A stretch of 64,000 bases of DNA from Lachnospiraceae bacterium (lineage in GTDB: Bacteria; Bacillota; Clostridia; Lachnospirales; Lachnospiraceae), in the NCBI GenBank assembly GCA_009774175.1, contig VSNG01000009.1, positions 1 to 64,000 on the forward strand, given 5' to 3'. The notes under the pieces are model-generated. The model ran no database searches and had not been told where the DNA came from. It saw nothing but the letters and a program-made list of their open reading frames with translations. Position 1 is the first letter of the stretch. Each line of letters begins with the position of its first letter. Shown in pieces: positions 25,601 through 33,717 of the stretch. A program made the translations under genes and the position numbers.

Positions 25601-26364
25601 TAGGGGAATCGTGTATGAGGATGATGTATTCTATGAATTTGGCGGAGAAGGGGTTTTCGCTTCGGGGGATGCAGCGTTGGATGCAGAAGAAATCGGGACA
25701 ATGATCTTAAATGTACTGGAACGTAAAGCTGTGCAAGACTGCCGGGAGGTGTTCAGTGATGATGCCTTTTTCGGAGAGTTCCAACAACAGGACTGGGGAC
25801 AGTTAGAGGCGGGATGGACGGCAAACAGATATTATGACTGTTATTATACTTATGTCACGGAGTCGCAAGGATATGTGGGTTACACCTATTATATATATCC
25901 CGATTTTGACAGGATGGGAGGCAGAGCATGCATTGTTGAAAATGGGGAAATAGAGGGAGGCGGACTATGAAAGGGCGCTTGTGACGGATGCGTGGATCTC
26001 TGAAAATGGAATTGAAGAGATGCAGAACCACTGGTTTTTAACGCGAAGACATAACCGGATAAAAATTTCGGCAGATACGATAGCGACGCCTGAACACTGT
26101 ATGTTAAGCGGGATTAATTACAAAGAAATCTCGCCGTATATGGATATCGAACTGATGGACGCTTATATGAACAGGCATGGAGAATACCGCTATCTGTCAT
26201 TGGACTACAGTCTATTCGGTGGTGATATACATGGCGGTATTGATACAGTGGTTTTATATGAGACAGATTTAGGAACGGGCAGCCAGATATACAGGAGCAG
26301 AAACAACAGGGATTTCAGGAAGTATCACTATTTGGCGGGTTTTGTATCATCTGAGATGGTATAA
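25593..26364 (+). pseudogene. Second broken secreted-type gene
   Basis: The frame from ATG 25587/25593 to TGA 25968-25970 ends ENGEIEGGGL. A different frame picks up at about 25954 as READYERALVTDAWISENG and runs to TAA 26362-26364. Joining the two by one base near 25950-25956 gives a continuous protein of about 257 residues, so this looks like one gene with a frameshift. The first part lacks a good ribosome-binding site and overlaps the preceding broken gene, so both may derive from one longer ancestor. No family is recognised. Both pieces are acidic and Tyr-rich like the other candidate immunity proteins here. Confidence 0.45.
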
Positions 26365-26374
26365 TAAATTCGGG

Positions 26375-26551
26375 ACTATAACGATTATTATCATGGATCT
26401 AAAGGGTATATGTTGATGGTATGAGAGAAAGGAATAGGGATTACCTATTATATGAATGGCAGAGGTGGAATGGATATGCATGTGGAGTTTGGCCATGACA
26501 TAAAAGAGGAACAGAAGAAAGATTACGGCTATCCGTATAAATTAGTCCATG
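26375..26551 (+). pseudogene. Relic of the C-terminal end of a 20368-type lipoprotein gene
   Basis: The DNA reads as a degraded copy of about 20925-21090. Shared stretches include GGTATATGTTGATGGTATG and GGAATGGATATGCATGTGG, and both end with a KDYGYPYKL reading. A TGA replaces the TGG of the intact gene after the shared MLMV motif, so it cannot be translated through. It shows that a whole cargo/immunity unit once lay here. Confidence 0.85.
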
Positions 26552-26591
26552 AAAAAAGTACTTAAGAAGATCATCTGGAGGAAGATAAATT

Positions 26592-27212
26592 ATGGAAGAA
26601 AAATTCTTAATTATGTTGGTTGTTTTTGCTTTATCCATATCAACTTTATTAACAGGATGTGCTCCGAGTCAGACAGGCGAGATGGAAGTGCAGGAAGAAC
26701 AAGAAGAACAGGAAGTGCAGGAAGAACAAGAAGAACAGGAAGTGCAGGAAGAACAAGAAGAACAGGAAGTGCAGGAAGAACAAGAAGAACAGGAAGTGCA
26801 GGAAGAACAGGATGAGCAGGAAGAACAAAGTAATATGCTTATGTCGGAAGAAGAATTTGATAGAATAACGAAATGTCTTGATGAACAGGTGCCGGAGATA
26901 GGGAATGAATGGTCGGATTATGTTAAGGATGTATCAGAAGGTGGGGCATATTTATACGAAAGGATGGCTGGTTATTCTCCGGAAGATGTATACAGGGATT
27001 ATGAGAAAACAGAATATTTGGGAAAGTATTATCTCGTTTATGTAGGAGAGATGTGGGAAGACCATAGTGTCAACTGGGAATATTTTTATGTCAGTGAGAA
27101 TTTTGACGAAGTGCTCTGGTATGATCATATAGCACGATTGGACAATGAGTATCCGGTGTTGTATTTGGATGAGTGGAGAAATTCGGATTTTTATCCTGCA
27201 TTGGGCAAGTAA
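26592..27212 (+). CDS. Lipoprotein with Glu/Gln tandem-repeat spacer
   Basis: ATG 26592 follows CTGGAGGAAGATAAATT; 206 aa. The signal ends in a good lipobox, STLLTGC, with Cys22 as the lipidation site. Then comes a spacer made of five copies of EVQEEQEEQ (the last with one D), and a globular acidic domain with YERMAGYSPEDVYRDYEK. The spacer probably holds the domain away from the membrane. The domain is not recognised. It follows the relic of a muramidase-linked lipoprotein, so an immunity or accessory role at the cell surface is possible. Confidence 0.7.
   Translation: MEEKFLIMLVVFALSISTLLTGCAPSQTGEMEVQEEQEEQEVQEEQEEQEVQEEQEEQEVQEEQEEQEVQEEQDEQEEQSNMLMSEEEFDRITKCLDEQVPEIGNEWSDYVKDVSEGGAYLYERMAGYSPEDVYRDYEKTEYLGKYYLVYVGEMWEDHSVNWEYFYVSENFDEVLWYDHIARLDNEYPVLYLDEWRNSDFYPALGK
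26686..26826 (+). repeat. 27-bp in-frame tandem repeat inside the lipoprotein gene
   Basis: Near-perfect copies of a 27-base unit starting GGAAGTGCAGGAAGAACA repeat about five times. Each unit adds nine residues (EVQEEQEEQ) and slippage keeps the frame, so spacer length can vary between strains without losing the protein. Adjacent copies are almost identical at the DNA level, which indicates recent expansion. There are no spacers, so this is not a CRISPR array. Confidence 0.9.
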
Positions 27213-27249
27213 AAATAAATTATTTATCTAAGAGGCATATAAGGGAAAG

Positions 27250-27375
27250 GGATTGAGATGGACAAAAAGTATGAAAAAGCAATGAACAACTGACATTTTT
27301 GGAATAGATGGAGGCGATGGAAACTGAAACGGTCTAAGGCGGTTGATAATACGTTTCGGTTTGAGGAGAAGTAAA
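27250..27375 (+). pseudogene. Fused relics of a long-type spike gene start and a 15478-type gene end
   Basis: The bases at about 27242-27290 (GGGATTGAGATGGACAAA onward) copy the ribosome-binding site and first codons of the 21121 spike gene. From about 27310 the sequence switches to a copy of the last codons of the 15478 gene (WRRWKLKRSKAVDNTFRFEE, then TAA). A deletion has therefore joined the start of a spike gene to the end of a candidate immunity gene. Neither part is functional. The rest of 27213-27465 holds no other gene that I can support. Confidence 0.8.
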
Positions 27376-27465
27376 AAGTGATGAAGGGACAAAACATTTT
27401 GGAATAGGGGGAAAAACATATGGAAGATATGATGTTGTTGGGGAAACTGCAAATGAGATGCAACT

Positions 27466-27717
27466 TTGCATATCAGCATATACGATACTGCCACTTACAG
27501 GCACAATTTGGAGAGATGGCAAAAAGGAATCAAAAAACCAGAGAGCCCGGCAGGAGAATATCTAATTCATTATGATAGAGTAACACCAAACATGGGTATT
27601 GCGTGCGGTGTCAGATATTTAGCTTACCATACAGAAAAGGCGGGATGCAGTGAGCTGAAAGATTTAGATCACCTTGTTACAAGTGACGGCAAACCGGTAA
27701 AGGAGTTACAACAATGA
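27466..27717 (+). pseudogene. Fragment of a probable transglycosylase/lysozyme-type cargo
   Basis: The frame to TGA 27715-27717 contains YDRVTPNMGIACGVRYLAYH, then EKAGCSELKDLDHL. The P-N-x-G-I-x-x-G-V-R-Y-L pattern resembles the middle of lytic transglycosylase-like domains, where NI-x-G-V-x-YL follows the catalytic region. No catalytic Glu, start or ribosome-binding site is visible, and it ends inside the next gene's start. It is read as a remnant of a wall-hydrolase cargo gene lying after the relics at 27250-27375. Confidence 0.4.
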
Positions 27718-29081
27718 GGAGATACAAGAATTTTGTATTAGTAACGGCTGTCATAATTCTGCTGTTTAGCAGAAGCAGGATTATCTTTTCCAGCAGCTCG
27801 ACCGACGATCCTCAGGGGAATAATAAACAGCATCTTACCTACGAGATCAATGATAACGGGGAGGCGGTGATTACAGGCGGAACCAGTGACAGCGATGGAT
27901 TGCTTGTGATTCCGGAGAACATAGGGGGCTATCATGTTGTCGGTGTAGCTGAGAAGGCTTTTGCGTACAGTCAGGATATCCGCAGTTTAAGGATAGAAGA
28001 TGGCGTGCGGTATATCGGGGCCTATGCCTTTGCGGGGTGCAGAAATATGAATACGCCGAGTCTGGGTGAAGGGATTCAGGCGGTGGGGGAAGGCGCCTTC
28101 CGGGACGATCTGTTTACAGGCCGTGTACAATGGCGAGGGGATGTGTTCCTGCCGGATAGCATAATGTCAATTGACGGGGAGGCGTTTGCCTGCTGTAGTA
28201 ATCTGTGGGAGATGGATCTGCCGGAGTATGCGGACATTGATCCGGAAGCCTTTGAAGAAACCTCGTGGCAGGAGGCGAGGGATGAGCGGTTTCAGATCAG
28301 AGGAAGCTGTCTGGAGAAAATAAGCGGGAATACGGAACCTGTGCTGGAAATTCCTTATGGCGTGACAAGCCTAGGACGGCGTGAGGAGCTATTGTGTTTT
28401 CAGATGGATGAAATTTCCAAACAGACAATGTATGAGGAAATTCGATTTCCCGATACATTGACAGAAATTAAGGAAAAAAGTCTGGAAGAAATCAGAGTGA
28501 AGCGCATAGAGATCCCCGGAAGCGTAAGATGTATTCCCTATGGATTATTTATGTATGGGGAGGTGGCAGAGCTTGTATTGTCAGAGGGGACGGTGATTAT
28601 AGATAATGGGGCGTTTGCCGATATTGAGGGACTGGAAATGATCCACATTCCCAATTCGGTGGAAAAAATAGGAGAGTTTACTTTTATGGGGTGCATAGAC
28701 TTGCGCCGGATTACCATACCGGGAACGGTTAAGAGAATAGGGAGGAATGCGTTTGACGGATGTGAGAATTTGACGGAAGTCGTCTATGAAGAGGGTACGC
28801 AGGAGATCAGCTGTGGTTATGATTATACCAAGATAAAGCGTATACAGTTTCCGGAAAGTACAGTCAAAATTGAAGGTACATTAGCATGTGTTGAAAAACT
28901 GGAACGGGTCTATATTCCGGCGGGGGTGGAAGAGTTGGATGATAAGATATTTTCCCTCAGGGTTGAATGGCATGATGATCCCATTGTTGTCTATGGACAG
29001 AAGGGAAGCAGGGCGGAAGAACTGGCGATTCAGAGCGGATATGAGTTTATCGAAGTGGAAAACGGGGACGGGATGCCGTAA
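27714..29081 (+). CDS. BspA-like leucine-rich-repeat secreted protein
   Basis: This 455-aa protein has an N-terminal signal or anchor (about residues 6-22, VLVTAVIILLFS). A short beta segment with ITGGTSDSDGLLVIPENI is followed by multiple LRR_5 (BspA/Treponema pallidum-type) repeats with the pattern AFxxCxxLxxIxIPxxVxxIGxxAF, for example GAYAFAGCRNM, then GEFTFMGCIDLRRITIPGTV and RNAFDGCENL. Such proteins are secreted adhesins or surface modules. No LPXTG-type sorting motif is seen. The gene follows decayed cargo and is coupled in direction to a second LRR gene 13 bases downstream. Confidence 0.85.
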   Translation: MRRYKNFVLVTAVIILLFSRSRIIFSSSSTDDPQGNNKQHLTYEINDNGEAVITGGTSDSDGLLVIPENIGGYHVVGVAEKAFAYSQDIRSLRIEDGVRYIGAYAFAGCRNMNTPSLGEGIQAVGEGAFRDDLFTGRVQWRGDVFLPDSIMSIDGEAFACCSNLWEMDLPEYADIDPEAFEETSWQEARDERFQIRGSCLEKISGNTEPVLEIPYGVTSLGRREELLCFQMDEISKQTMYEEIRFPDTLTEIKEKSLEEIRVKRIEIPGSVRCIPYGLFMYGEVAELVLSEGTVIIDNGAFADIEGLEMIHIPNSVEKIGEFTFMGCIDLRRITIPGTVKRIGRNAFDGCENLTEVVYEEGTQEISCGYDYTKIKRIQFPESTVKIEGTLACVEKLERVYIPAGVEELDDKIFSLRVEWHDDPIVVYGQKGSRAEELAIQSGYEFIEVENGDGMP

Positions 29082-29093
29082 AGGAGGAAGAAG

Positions 29094-29846
29094 ATGATTG
29101 AGAACAGGAAACGATTCAGAAATACAGGGATTCTTTTGGCGGCAGTATGTGTTGTCATAGGAATTGCGGTTATGAAACAGCATGGGAAAGAACCGCTTGG
29201 AGAGGTTCCGGTGGCGGATACGGAGGAAAGGCAGCAGACGGAAGAGGAGAAGACGGGAGGGGATTTGACGGATGATACGGAAGCAGAGGCTTCTGATCTG
29301 GACAAACAGTGCGGCGGATACCATTATAAAATATTGAAAGATGGCACTGTGGAGGTCATTGCATATGAGGGGAGCGATACAACGATTTTTATACCGGCAT
29401 ATATGGAAAACAGGGCTGTAACTGTTATTGGGCCGGAAGCGTTCAAGGGAAATAAAAAAGCGGAGCGGATTTATCTGCCGCAGGGGGCTGTGGAGATTGG
29501 GGAGGAAGCGTTTGCGGGATGTAGCGCTTTGCGGGACATCTATATTACCGGAACAGTGGGGCAGATAGGGAAACGTGCTATGGCGGACTGTCCGTTGCTG
29601 GAAGAAATTGTATTTCCGGAAGCAGTCAGCAGGATAGAGCCCATGACCTGTCAGGGCGATACGGGATTGCAACAGGTTACGATACAGTCTGGGGTGTCTG
29701 AGATTGCGGATGATGCGTTTGCAGAATGTACTGCATTGCGACTGATATATGGCGAAAGCGAATTTGCACAAAACTATGCGCAGGAAAATGATTTCGTATA
29801 TGTGGATATGGAGCGGATCAGAGAAGAGGGAAATCTGGTCTGGTAG
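29094..29846 (+). CDS. Second BspA-like LRR protein, membrane-anchored
   Basis: ATG 29094 follows AAGGAGGAAG; 250 aa. A basic N-terminus and one helix (TGILLAAVCVVIGIAVM) are followed by a Glu/Thr-rich spacer and LRR_5 repeats (GPEAFKGNKKAERIYLP, GEEAFAGCSALRDIYI, DDAFAECTALRLIY). It is shorter than its neighbour and lacks the large central repeats. Two tandem LRR proteins suggest duplication. Location is probably the outer face of the membrane, possibly for contact with host or neighbouring cells. Confidence 0.82.
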   Translation: MIENRKRFRNTGILLAAVCVVIGIAVMKQHGKEPLGEVPVADTEERQQTEEEKTGGDLTDDTEAEASDLDKQCGGYHYKILKDGTVEVIAYEGSDTTIFIPAYMENRAVTVIGPEAFKGNKKAERIYLPQGAVEIGEEAFAGCSALRDIYITGTVGQIGKRAMADCPLLEEIVFPEAVSRIEPMTCQGDTGLQQVTIQSGVSEIADDAFAECTALRLIYGESEFAQNYAQENDFVYVDMERIREEGNLVW

Positions 29847-29982
29847 GACAACGGTTTACATTTAAGGAGAGAGCCTGATGGAGCGAGGGGGCGTTGATTG
29901 GCAAATTGAAAACGGAGAAGGTGAACCACTATAAGAATTCAAGGAACGGAGGAAAAAGAGGCAGGGTGGAGGCTGGAATACT

Positions 29983-31155
29983 ATGAATCCCAGAATAATT
30001 AGGTTGTTATCGGTATTGGCAATTATGGTAATCAGTGTGGTGGTGGCGTCTGCGGAAACGATCTCCGAAAAAGAAGATACAAAAGGTATATTAGCAGACT
30101 CTGCTGTAGTAGATTTGGGAAACCATAAGGTTGCTTATCTTACCGGATCCTATGAGCTTGAAAAAAACTACGGATATAAGGAATGGATTGCCATTCAGAA
30201 ACTGGATAAGGGAAAAGAATTGTATTCTTCGAAATGGGATACTTTATTTATTCCCGTGGAGGGTGGAGTAATAGCTATCGAAGCAATAGATGATTTTACA
30301 GGTTTGCGGATCACAGAAAAGACAGAGCAGGGGATACGAGAGAGACAGATACCGGTATGTTTTTTCCCAGAGGAGGATTTTATCGATTATTATCAATTCT
30401 GTAGTAGAGTCATACCTTCTGTAGAATCTGAAAATTCCCTGCTTCCGGCAGAAGTTTGGAGAGAAATGATTGGTTCCGGAGAAGAGAAGTATGAAATTGT
30501 TCTTGAAAAGATAAGCGCTTCGTATAAATTGGTGTCAGATTTTATGACTGGTGATTTTGCGGATTACTGGATGATAGTCAGGGATGTGGGAGGAAGGGAG
30601 GTACAGAAGCTGATTCTGACAGGCGTAAATGTTTCTCTGGAAGACATACACTGGCTGATAGACATCGACGGGGATGGTTCCCGCGATCTGATATTTTGTG
30701 CAGATCATGTGGTGGGACAGAGGGACAGCAGTACCAAACTTGTTTTTTTGATTTGGAATAGCGAGAAAAAACGATATGAAGAGAAGCCATTTATGCAGAC
30801 ATATGCAAATGATTCCTATGTGGATGATCCGATTTGGAATACAGAGGAGAGAGCGTTAATGTTTGCTACGGAAAAGTGTGGGAACCATTGGGTACGCGGC
30901 CATGAAATGTACCGCTTTGCAGATGGAGACTGGCAGCTATATGCCAGATTGATACCTTCAAGCGATGAGGAAGCTCCATGTATGGATGGATATGAGGCGG
31001 AAGTATACTATAAAAATCTTGATTATTATTATGTCGAAAAACGTTATGAATCTGGTAAGGTGATTGGAGAAACTGTTATGGAAGAGGCTCCCTACAGTAA
31101 TAAGCAGAGTATGTGGTATGAAGAGGGGGAAGGAAATCAAGAACTATTTCCGTAG
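29983..31155 (+). CDS. Secreted protein with calcium-loop-like repeat, unknown function
   Basis: This 390-aa protein starts at ATG 29983 with GGTGGAGG upstream. A signal peptide (IRLLSVLAIMVISVVVASA, cleavage near residue 25) is clear. The body is beta-rich and includes IDIDGDGSRDLIF, a D-x-D-x-D-G loop typical of FG-GAP/VCBS or XAC2610-like proteins, which suggests calcium-stabilised strands. Its size and composition match the other unassigned secreted proteins of the island. The next stretch holds the relic at 31190-31310. Confidence 0.65.
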   Translation: MNPRIIRLLSVLAIMVISVVVASAETISEKEDTKGILADSAVVDLGNHKVAYLTGSYELEKNYGYKEWIAIQKLDKGKELYSSKWDTLFIPVEGGVIAIEAIDDFTGLRITEKTEQGIRERQIPVCFFPEEDFIDYYQFCSRVIPSVESENSLLPAEVWREMIGSGEEKYEIVLEKISASYKLVSDFMTGDFADYWMIVRDVGGREVQKLILTGVNVSLEDIHWLIDIDGDGSRDLIFCADHVVGQRDSSTKLVFLIWNSEKKRYEEKPFMQTYANDSYVDDPIWNTEERALMFATEKCGNHWVRGHEMYRFADGDWQLYARLIPSSDEEAPCMDGYEAEVYYKNLDYYYVEKRYESGKVIGETVMEEAPYSNKQSMWYEEGEGNQELFP

Positions 31156-31189
31156 GGACGCTATTCTGGGAAAAATGAAGAAAAAGAAC

Positions 31190-31310
31190 TTGTGTTTGAG
31201 AGAAAATTATTTTTCAGGAACAATGGGAACATTGTGCTGTAGGCTGGATAGATGAGGATCATATTATCTGCTATAATGAATTTGCCGGGATGAGACGAGA
31301 TGATTGTTTT
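31190..31310 (+). pseudogene. Relic of a 24609-type gene
   Basis: One frame reads FQEQWEHCAVGWIDEDHIIC followed by YNEFAG, a clear copy of REQWEYCFAGWIDEDHFVC and YNDAG in the 24609 gene. Stops in the flanks and the lack of a start make it untranslatable as a domain. It adds to the evidence that this part of the island was built by repeated duplication and deletion. Confidence 0.85.
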
Positions 31311-31333
31311 GGATTAGGAGGAGAAAGTTCAGT

Positions 31334-32137
31334 ATGAAAAAACAATTCGGAAAGAAAGGAAAGCAACTGACAGCAGTTATCATTCTTGCAGCCCTGTGTA
31401 CTGCCTGCGGAAAAGAAAAAGCCGGACAATTATCGGAGAACGTCGTTGAAACCGAAAAACCGGATAAAGAGAGTGTGGCGGATAAGGAGGATACCGCACA
31501 GCCGGAGTTTCAGGTTATAAGACAACTGTATCTCTATTCGGATGAATGGAATGATATTTATGTTTATTATCCCCAGCTTACAGGATTTGAGGACGCGGAA
31601 AAGCAGGAGCGGATCAATACGCTGATTGAGATGGATGCAAAGGAAATGATAGGAGAAAAAAATAAGGAAGGAGATTACGCCGTATATCACCTAGACTTGA
31701 ATTGCGAAGTTGAGTTTGTAAATGAACGAATTATCAGCGTTTTATACAAAGGAGTTCGTGTCAATTTTATGCCGAAAGATGCACGTATGACGCCGAAGGC
31801 AATGGCGTCTACAATCGATATGGAAGAAGAAAAGGTAATTACTTTAAAGGATGTTGTTACCGATTTTTCTGAATTGAGCGATATGCTGCTTAGGGATGAA
31901 TTTGAAAACATAACGATGTGGGGAGGGAGCACAGAAGGATTTGAGGCAAGTGTAGTTGTATATGAATCTGATTTAGAGACAGATTTGCAGGCAAGACATC
32001 AATGGTATCTGGATGAAGAAAATTTTATAGTCATTATTCCGAACACACTAAGAGCTGACTATAATGCATATTCCATCAGCATTGAGTCAGTCAGGCATAT
32101 ATTGGATGAGACGTTTTTAAAGAGCATAGAAAAATGA
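31334..32137 (+). CDS. Lipoprotein, possibly DUF4163/RsiV-like
   Basis: ATG 31334 is chosen (GGAGGAGAAAG upstream); 267 aa. A basic start, hydrophobic stretch and LCTACGKE indicate a lipoprotein signal. After a charged spacer the domain has YYPQLTGFEDAEKQERIN, followed by beta strands and IDMEEEKVITLKDVV. This is the pattern of DUF4163/DUF3298 proteins such as PdaC and RsiV N-terminal domains, in which a conserved YPxLxG precedes N-x-x-I. Its target may be peptidoglycan or lysozyme, which would fit the muramidase theme of the island. The match is by eye. Confidence 0.62.
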   Translation: MKKQFGKKGKQLTAVIILAALCTACGKEKAGQLSENVVETEKPDKESVADKEDTAQPEFQVIRQLYLYSDEWNDIYVYYPQLTGFEDAEKQERINTLIEMDAKEMIGEKNKEGDYAVYHLDLNCEVEFVNERIISVLYKGVRVNFMPKDARMTPKAMASTIDMEEEKVITLKDVVTDFSELSDMLLRDEFENITMWGGSTEGFEASVVVYESDLETDLQARHQWYLDEENFIVIIPNTLRADYNAYSISIESVRHILDETFLKSIEK

Positions 32138-32289
32138 ATCAGTAGTATTGCATTTTGAAATTATGTGCTATAATTATATTTTGTAAAGTATTATTTTGGT
32201 TGTCCTAGCCGGTTATTTCGGCTGCAACATAGCACAGGGGAAGCGGATACCGCTTCTCTAAAGAAAAAGAAGTGAGAGGGGAATAACAA
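32138..32289 (+). promoter_or_regulatory. Promoter and structured leader of the 32290 gene
   Basis: An extended -10 (TGCTATAAT, near 32167-32175) begins a leader of about 110 bases. Two hairpins follow: AGCCG/CGGCT at about 32208-32224 and a perfect AAGCGG-ATA-CCGCTT at about 32242-32256. Neither is followed by a U-tract, so simple termination is unlikely. AGTGAGAGGGG provides the ribosome-binding site. I match it to no known riboswitch. Confidence 0.45.
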
Positions 32290-32766
32290 ATGAAAGAGAA
32301 CAGAAAACAGGAAGAATGGCAGGAGACAATCTGCCTGTCAGGCAGGATGCACGTAAACATTCCGGAAGACTACAGGAAGCCGTCAGAAGAGGTGATGGCA
32401 GCGAAGTTTTCTACAGGTATCAGCCCACAGGAGGTATATAGCAATCCGGAAGGAAACAGGGTCCTCACGTTTCATTTGTGGGACAAGCCGTTACAGGAAC
32501 AGCAGGAATATCCGAAAATTGAGACAGTACATAAACTTTTCGGTCATATGTACCCGGAAGGCACAAGGGTAAAGCCGGAGGAGATTAAGACAGAGGCGGG
32601 AAACATCGAATGGTTTGCCTTTGCGGAGGGAACTAGTATGCACTGTATGTTTACGCTGCCGATAGAGGAAAACATGTTGTTTGGGAGCTATCATTTCCCG
32701 GCGGAGGGGATGGAAACGGATAAAACTTTATTTGTGGAGATATTAAAGAGTATACGGATAAAATAA
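32290..32766 (+). CDS. Distant DcrB-like protein, stand-alone
   Basis: This 158-aa soluble protein starts at ATG 32290. It shares the general layout of the 3779 and 17259 proteins: a beta strand with VNIPEDYRK, then EEVMAAKFSTGISPQEVYS (compare KIKYPSEFRPQ), a middle region, IEWFAFAEGTS (compare WFSFRSHA) and a final GSYHFPAE segment (compare GSFNCPY). It is therefore probably a diverged member of the same DcrB/DUF1795-like family. No spike gene follows here. It may be a solitary adaptor or have another role. Confidence 0.5.
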   Translation: MKENRKQEEWQETICLSGRMHVNIPEDYRKPSEEVMAAKFSTGISPQEVYSNPEGNRVLTFHLWDKPLQEQQEYPKIETVHKLFGHMYPEGTRVKPEEIKTEAGNIEWFAFAEGTSMHCMFTLPIEENMLFGSYHFPAEGMETDKTLFVEILKSIRIK

Positions 32767-32823
32767 ATATTGGAGACCGGCTTTGTAGGCAGAGACAGAC
32801 GGATTTTGAATGGGGGATGAAAA

Positions 32824-33669
32824 ATGGCAGACCGTTTATCTGATTTACATGAAGTATCGGCTATACGGATTGATTCAAAAGCCTGGGGAAGCGTCGGTCT
32901 GGTCACCGCTACGTCAAATGACAAGCGTTCTGTTCCGTGGATTCTTATTCTGGATGATGCCGGAGAAATTTTATATCATACGACCTTTCCCAATGACATG
33001 TATTATTGGGACGTTTTTGTTGATGATCTCGATCAGGACGGATGGCCGGATGTATGGACAGTGCTTTGCCTTCGCGGCGTCAGCCCGGAAAGAGGATATC
33101 TTGTCAACATATTTTATCAGACAGACGGCGGAATCAGGGAAAGTGAACGGGAAGAACAGTGGGGCAGGAAATACAACCACCTGTTGAAAGAATACTTTGG
33201 GGAATATCAGGTTACACGGTTTTGCCCGACAGAAGGGTATGATGATATAAGCGAGTCGGTAATGACGAAACAGGAAGCGGAAGAAATGCTGGAAAAGCGG
33301 TTTGTCATTAAAGACGATCTCTTTGTAGCCTATGATTCACAGAGAAGGATGGGTACGAGGCAGGACCGGGAACCGCCCGTAAAAGACAATATGATAACAG
33401 AGTATCATGATACCGGGGCGTGGTATGTCTGGCAGCCGGCTTTGCCGGAGACGCTGATTCATAAAACCTGTCCGGACGAGAAACTTCGCAGGGCGGTCGG
33501 CGAAGAAAACTATGGGAAAATTAACGGTGTCTTTTACGACGCTTATGCCGGGTGGCAGCAGTTTTATATGCTGGAAGGGGAAGAAAAGTTAATCATGCAT
33601 TCCATGCTGACGGGACAGAATTTTATTCTGGAAAAGACGGCGGATGGTTTCGGCAGGGAAGAAGCATAG
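32824..33669 (+). CDS. Hypothetical soluble protein with an FG-GAP-like loop
   Basis: This 281-aa protein starts at ATG 32824 behind GGGGGATG. No signal peptide or membrane helix. The N-terminal half has beta strands and VDDLDQDGWPDVW, a D-x-D-x-D-G calcium-type loop found in VCBS/FG-GAP proteins. The rest is charged, with no recognised motif. It is the last island gene before the recombinase and shares the loop type with the 29983 protein. Function unknown. Confidence 0.55.
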   Translation: MADRLSDLHEVSAIRIDSKAWGSVGLVTATSNDKRSVPWILILDDAGEILYHTTFPNDMYYWDVFVDDLDQDGWPDVWTVLCLRGVSPERGYLVNIFYQTDGGIRESEREEQWGRKYNHLLKEYFGEYQVTRFCPTEGYDDISESVMTKQEAEEMLEKRFVIKDDLFVAYDSQRRMGTRQDREPPVKDNMITEYHDTGAWYVWQPALPETLIHKTCPDEKLRRAVGEENYGKINGVFYDAYAGWQQFYMLEGEEKLIMHSMLTGQNFILEKTADGFGREEA

Positions 33670-33680
33670 GGATGAAATGG

Positions 33681-33713
33681 CAGGGCAATCCGCAAACGAA
33701 GCGGACTGCCCTG
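33681..33713. terminator. Strong hairpin between convergent genes
   Basis: CAGGGCAATCCGC and GCGGACTGCCCTG form a 13-pair stem with one A/C mismatch and a 7-base loop, between the 32824 gene and the recombinase, which converge here. U-tracts are short on both sides, so efficiency is uncertain, but its position suits a bidirectional terminator. It could alternatively be a structured site linked to the adjacent recombinase. Confidence 0.5.
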
Positions 33714-33717
33714 AAAC

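Noticed and set aside
26549..26815. Alternative-frame protein with repeated GSAGRTRRT units over the 27-bp repeats
   Set aside because: The same repeats in the other frame follow a good lipobox and continue into a folded domain. The alternative frame has only repeat-derived Arg/Gly sequence and stops at the repeat end.
26686..26826. Possible CRISPR array
   Set aside because: The repeats are directly adjacent with no spacers and encode an in-frame spacer of a lipoprotein.
33681..33713. Attachment site of the tyrosine recombinase
   Set aside because: The hairpin sits at the convergent gene ends and has no second copy elsewhere in the window, so a terminator is the simpler reading. I found no direct-repeat pair marking island ends.
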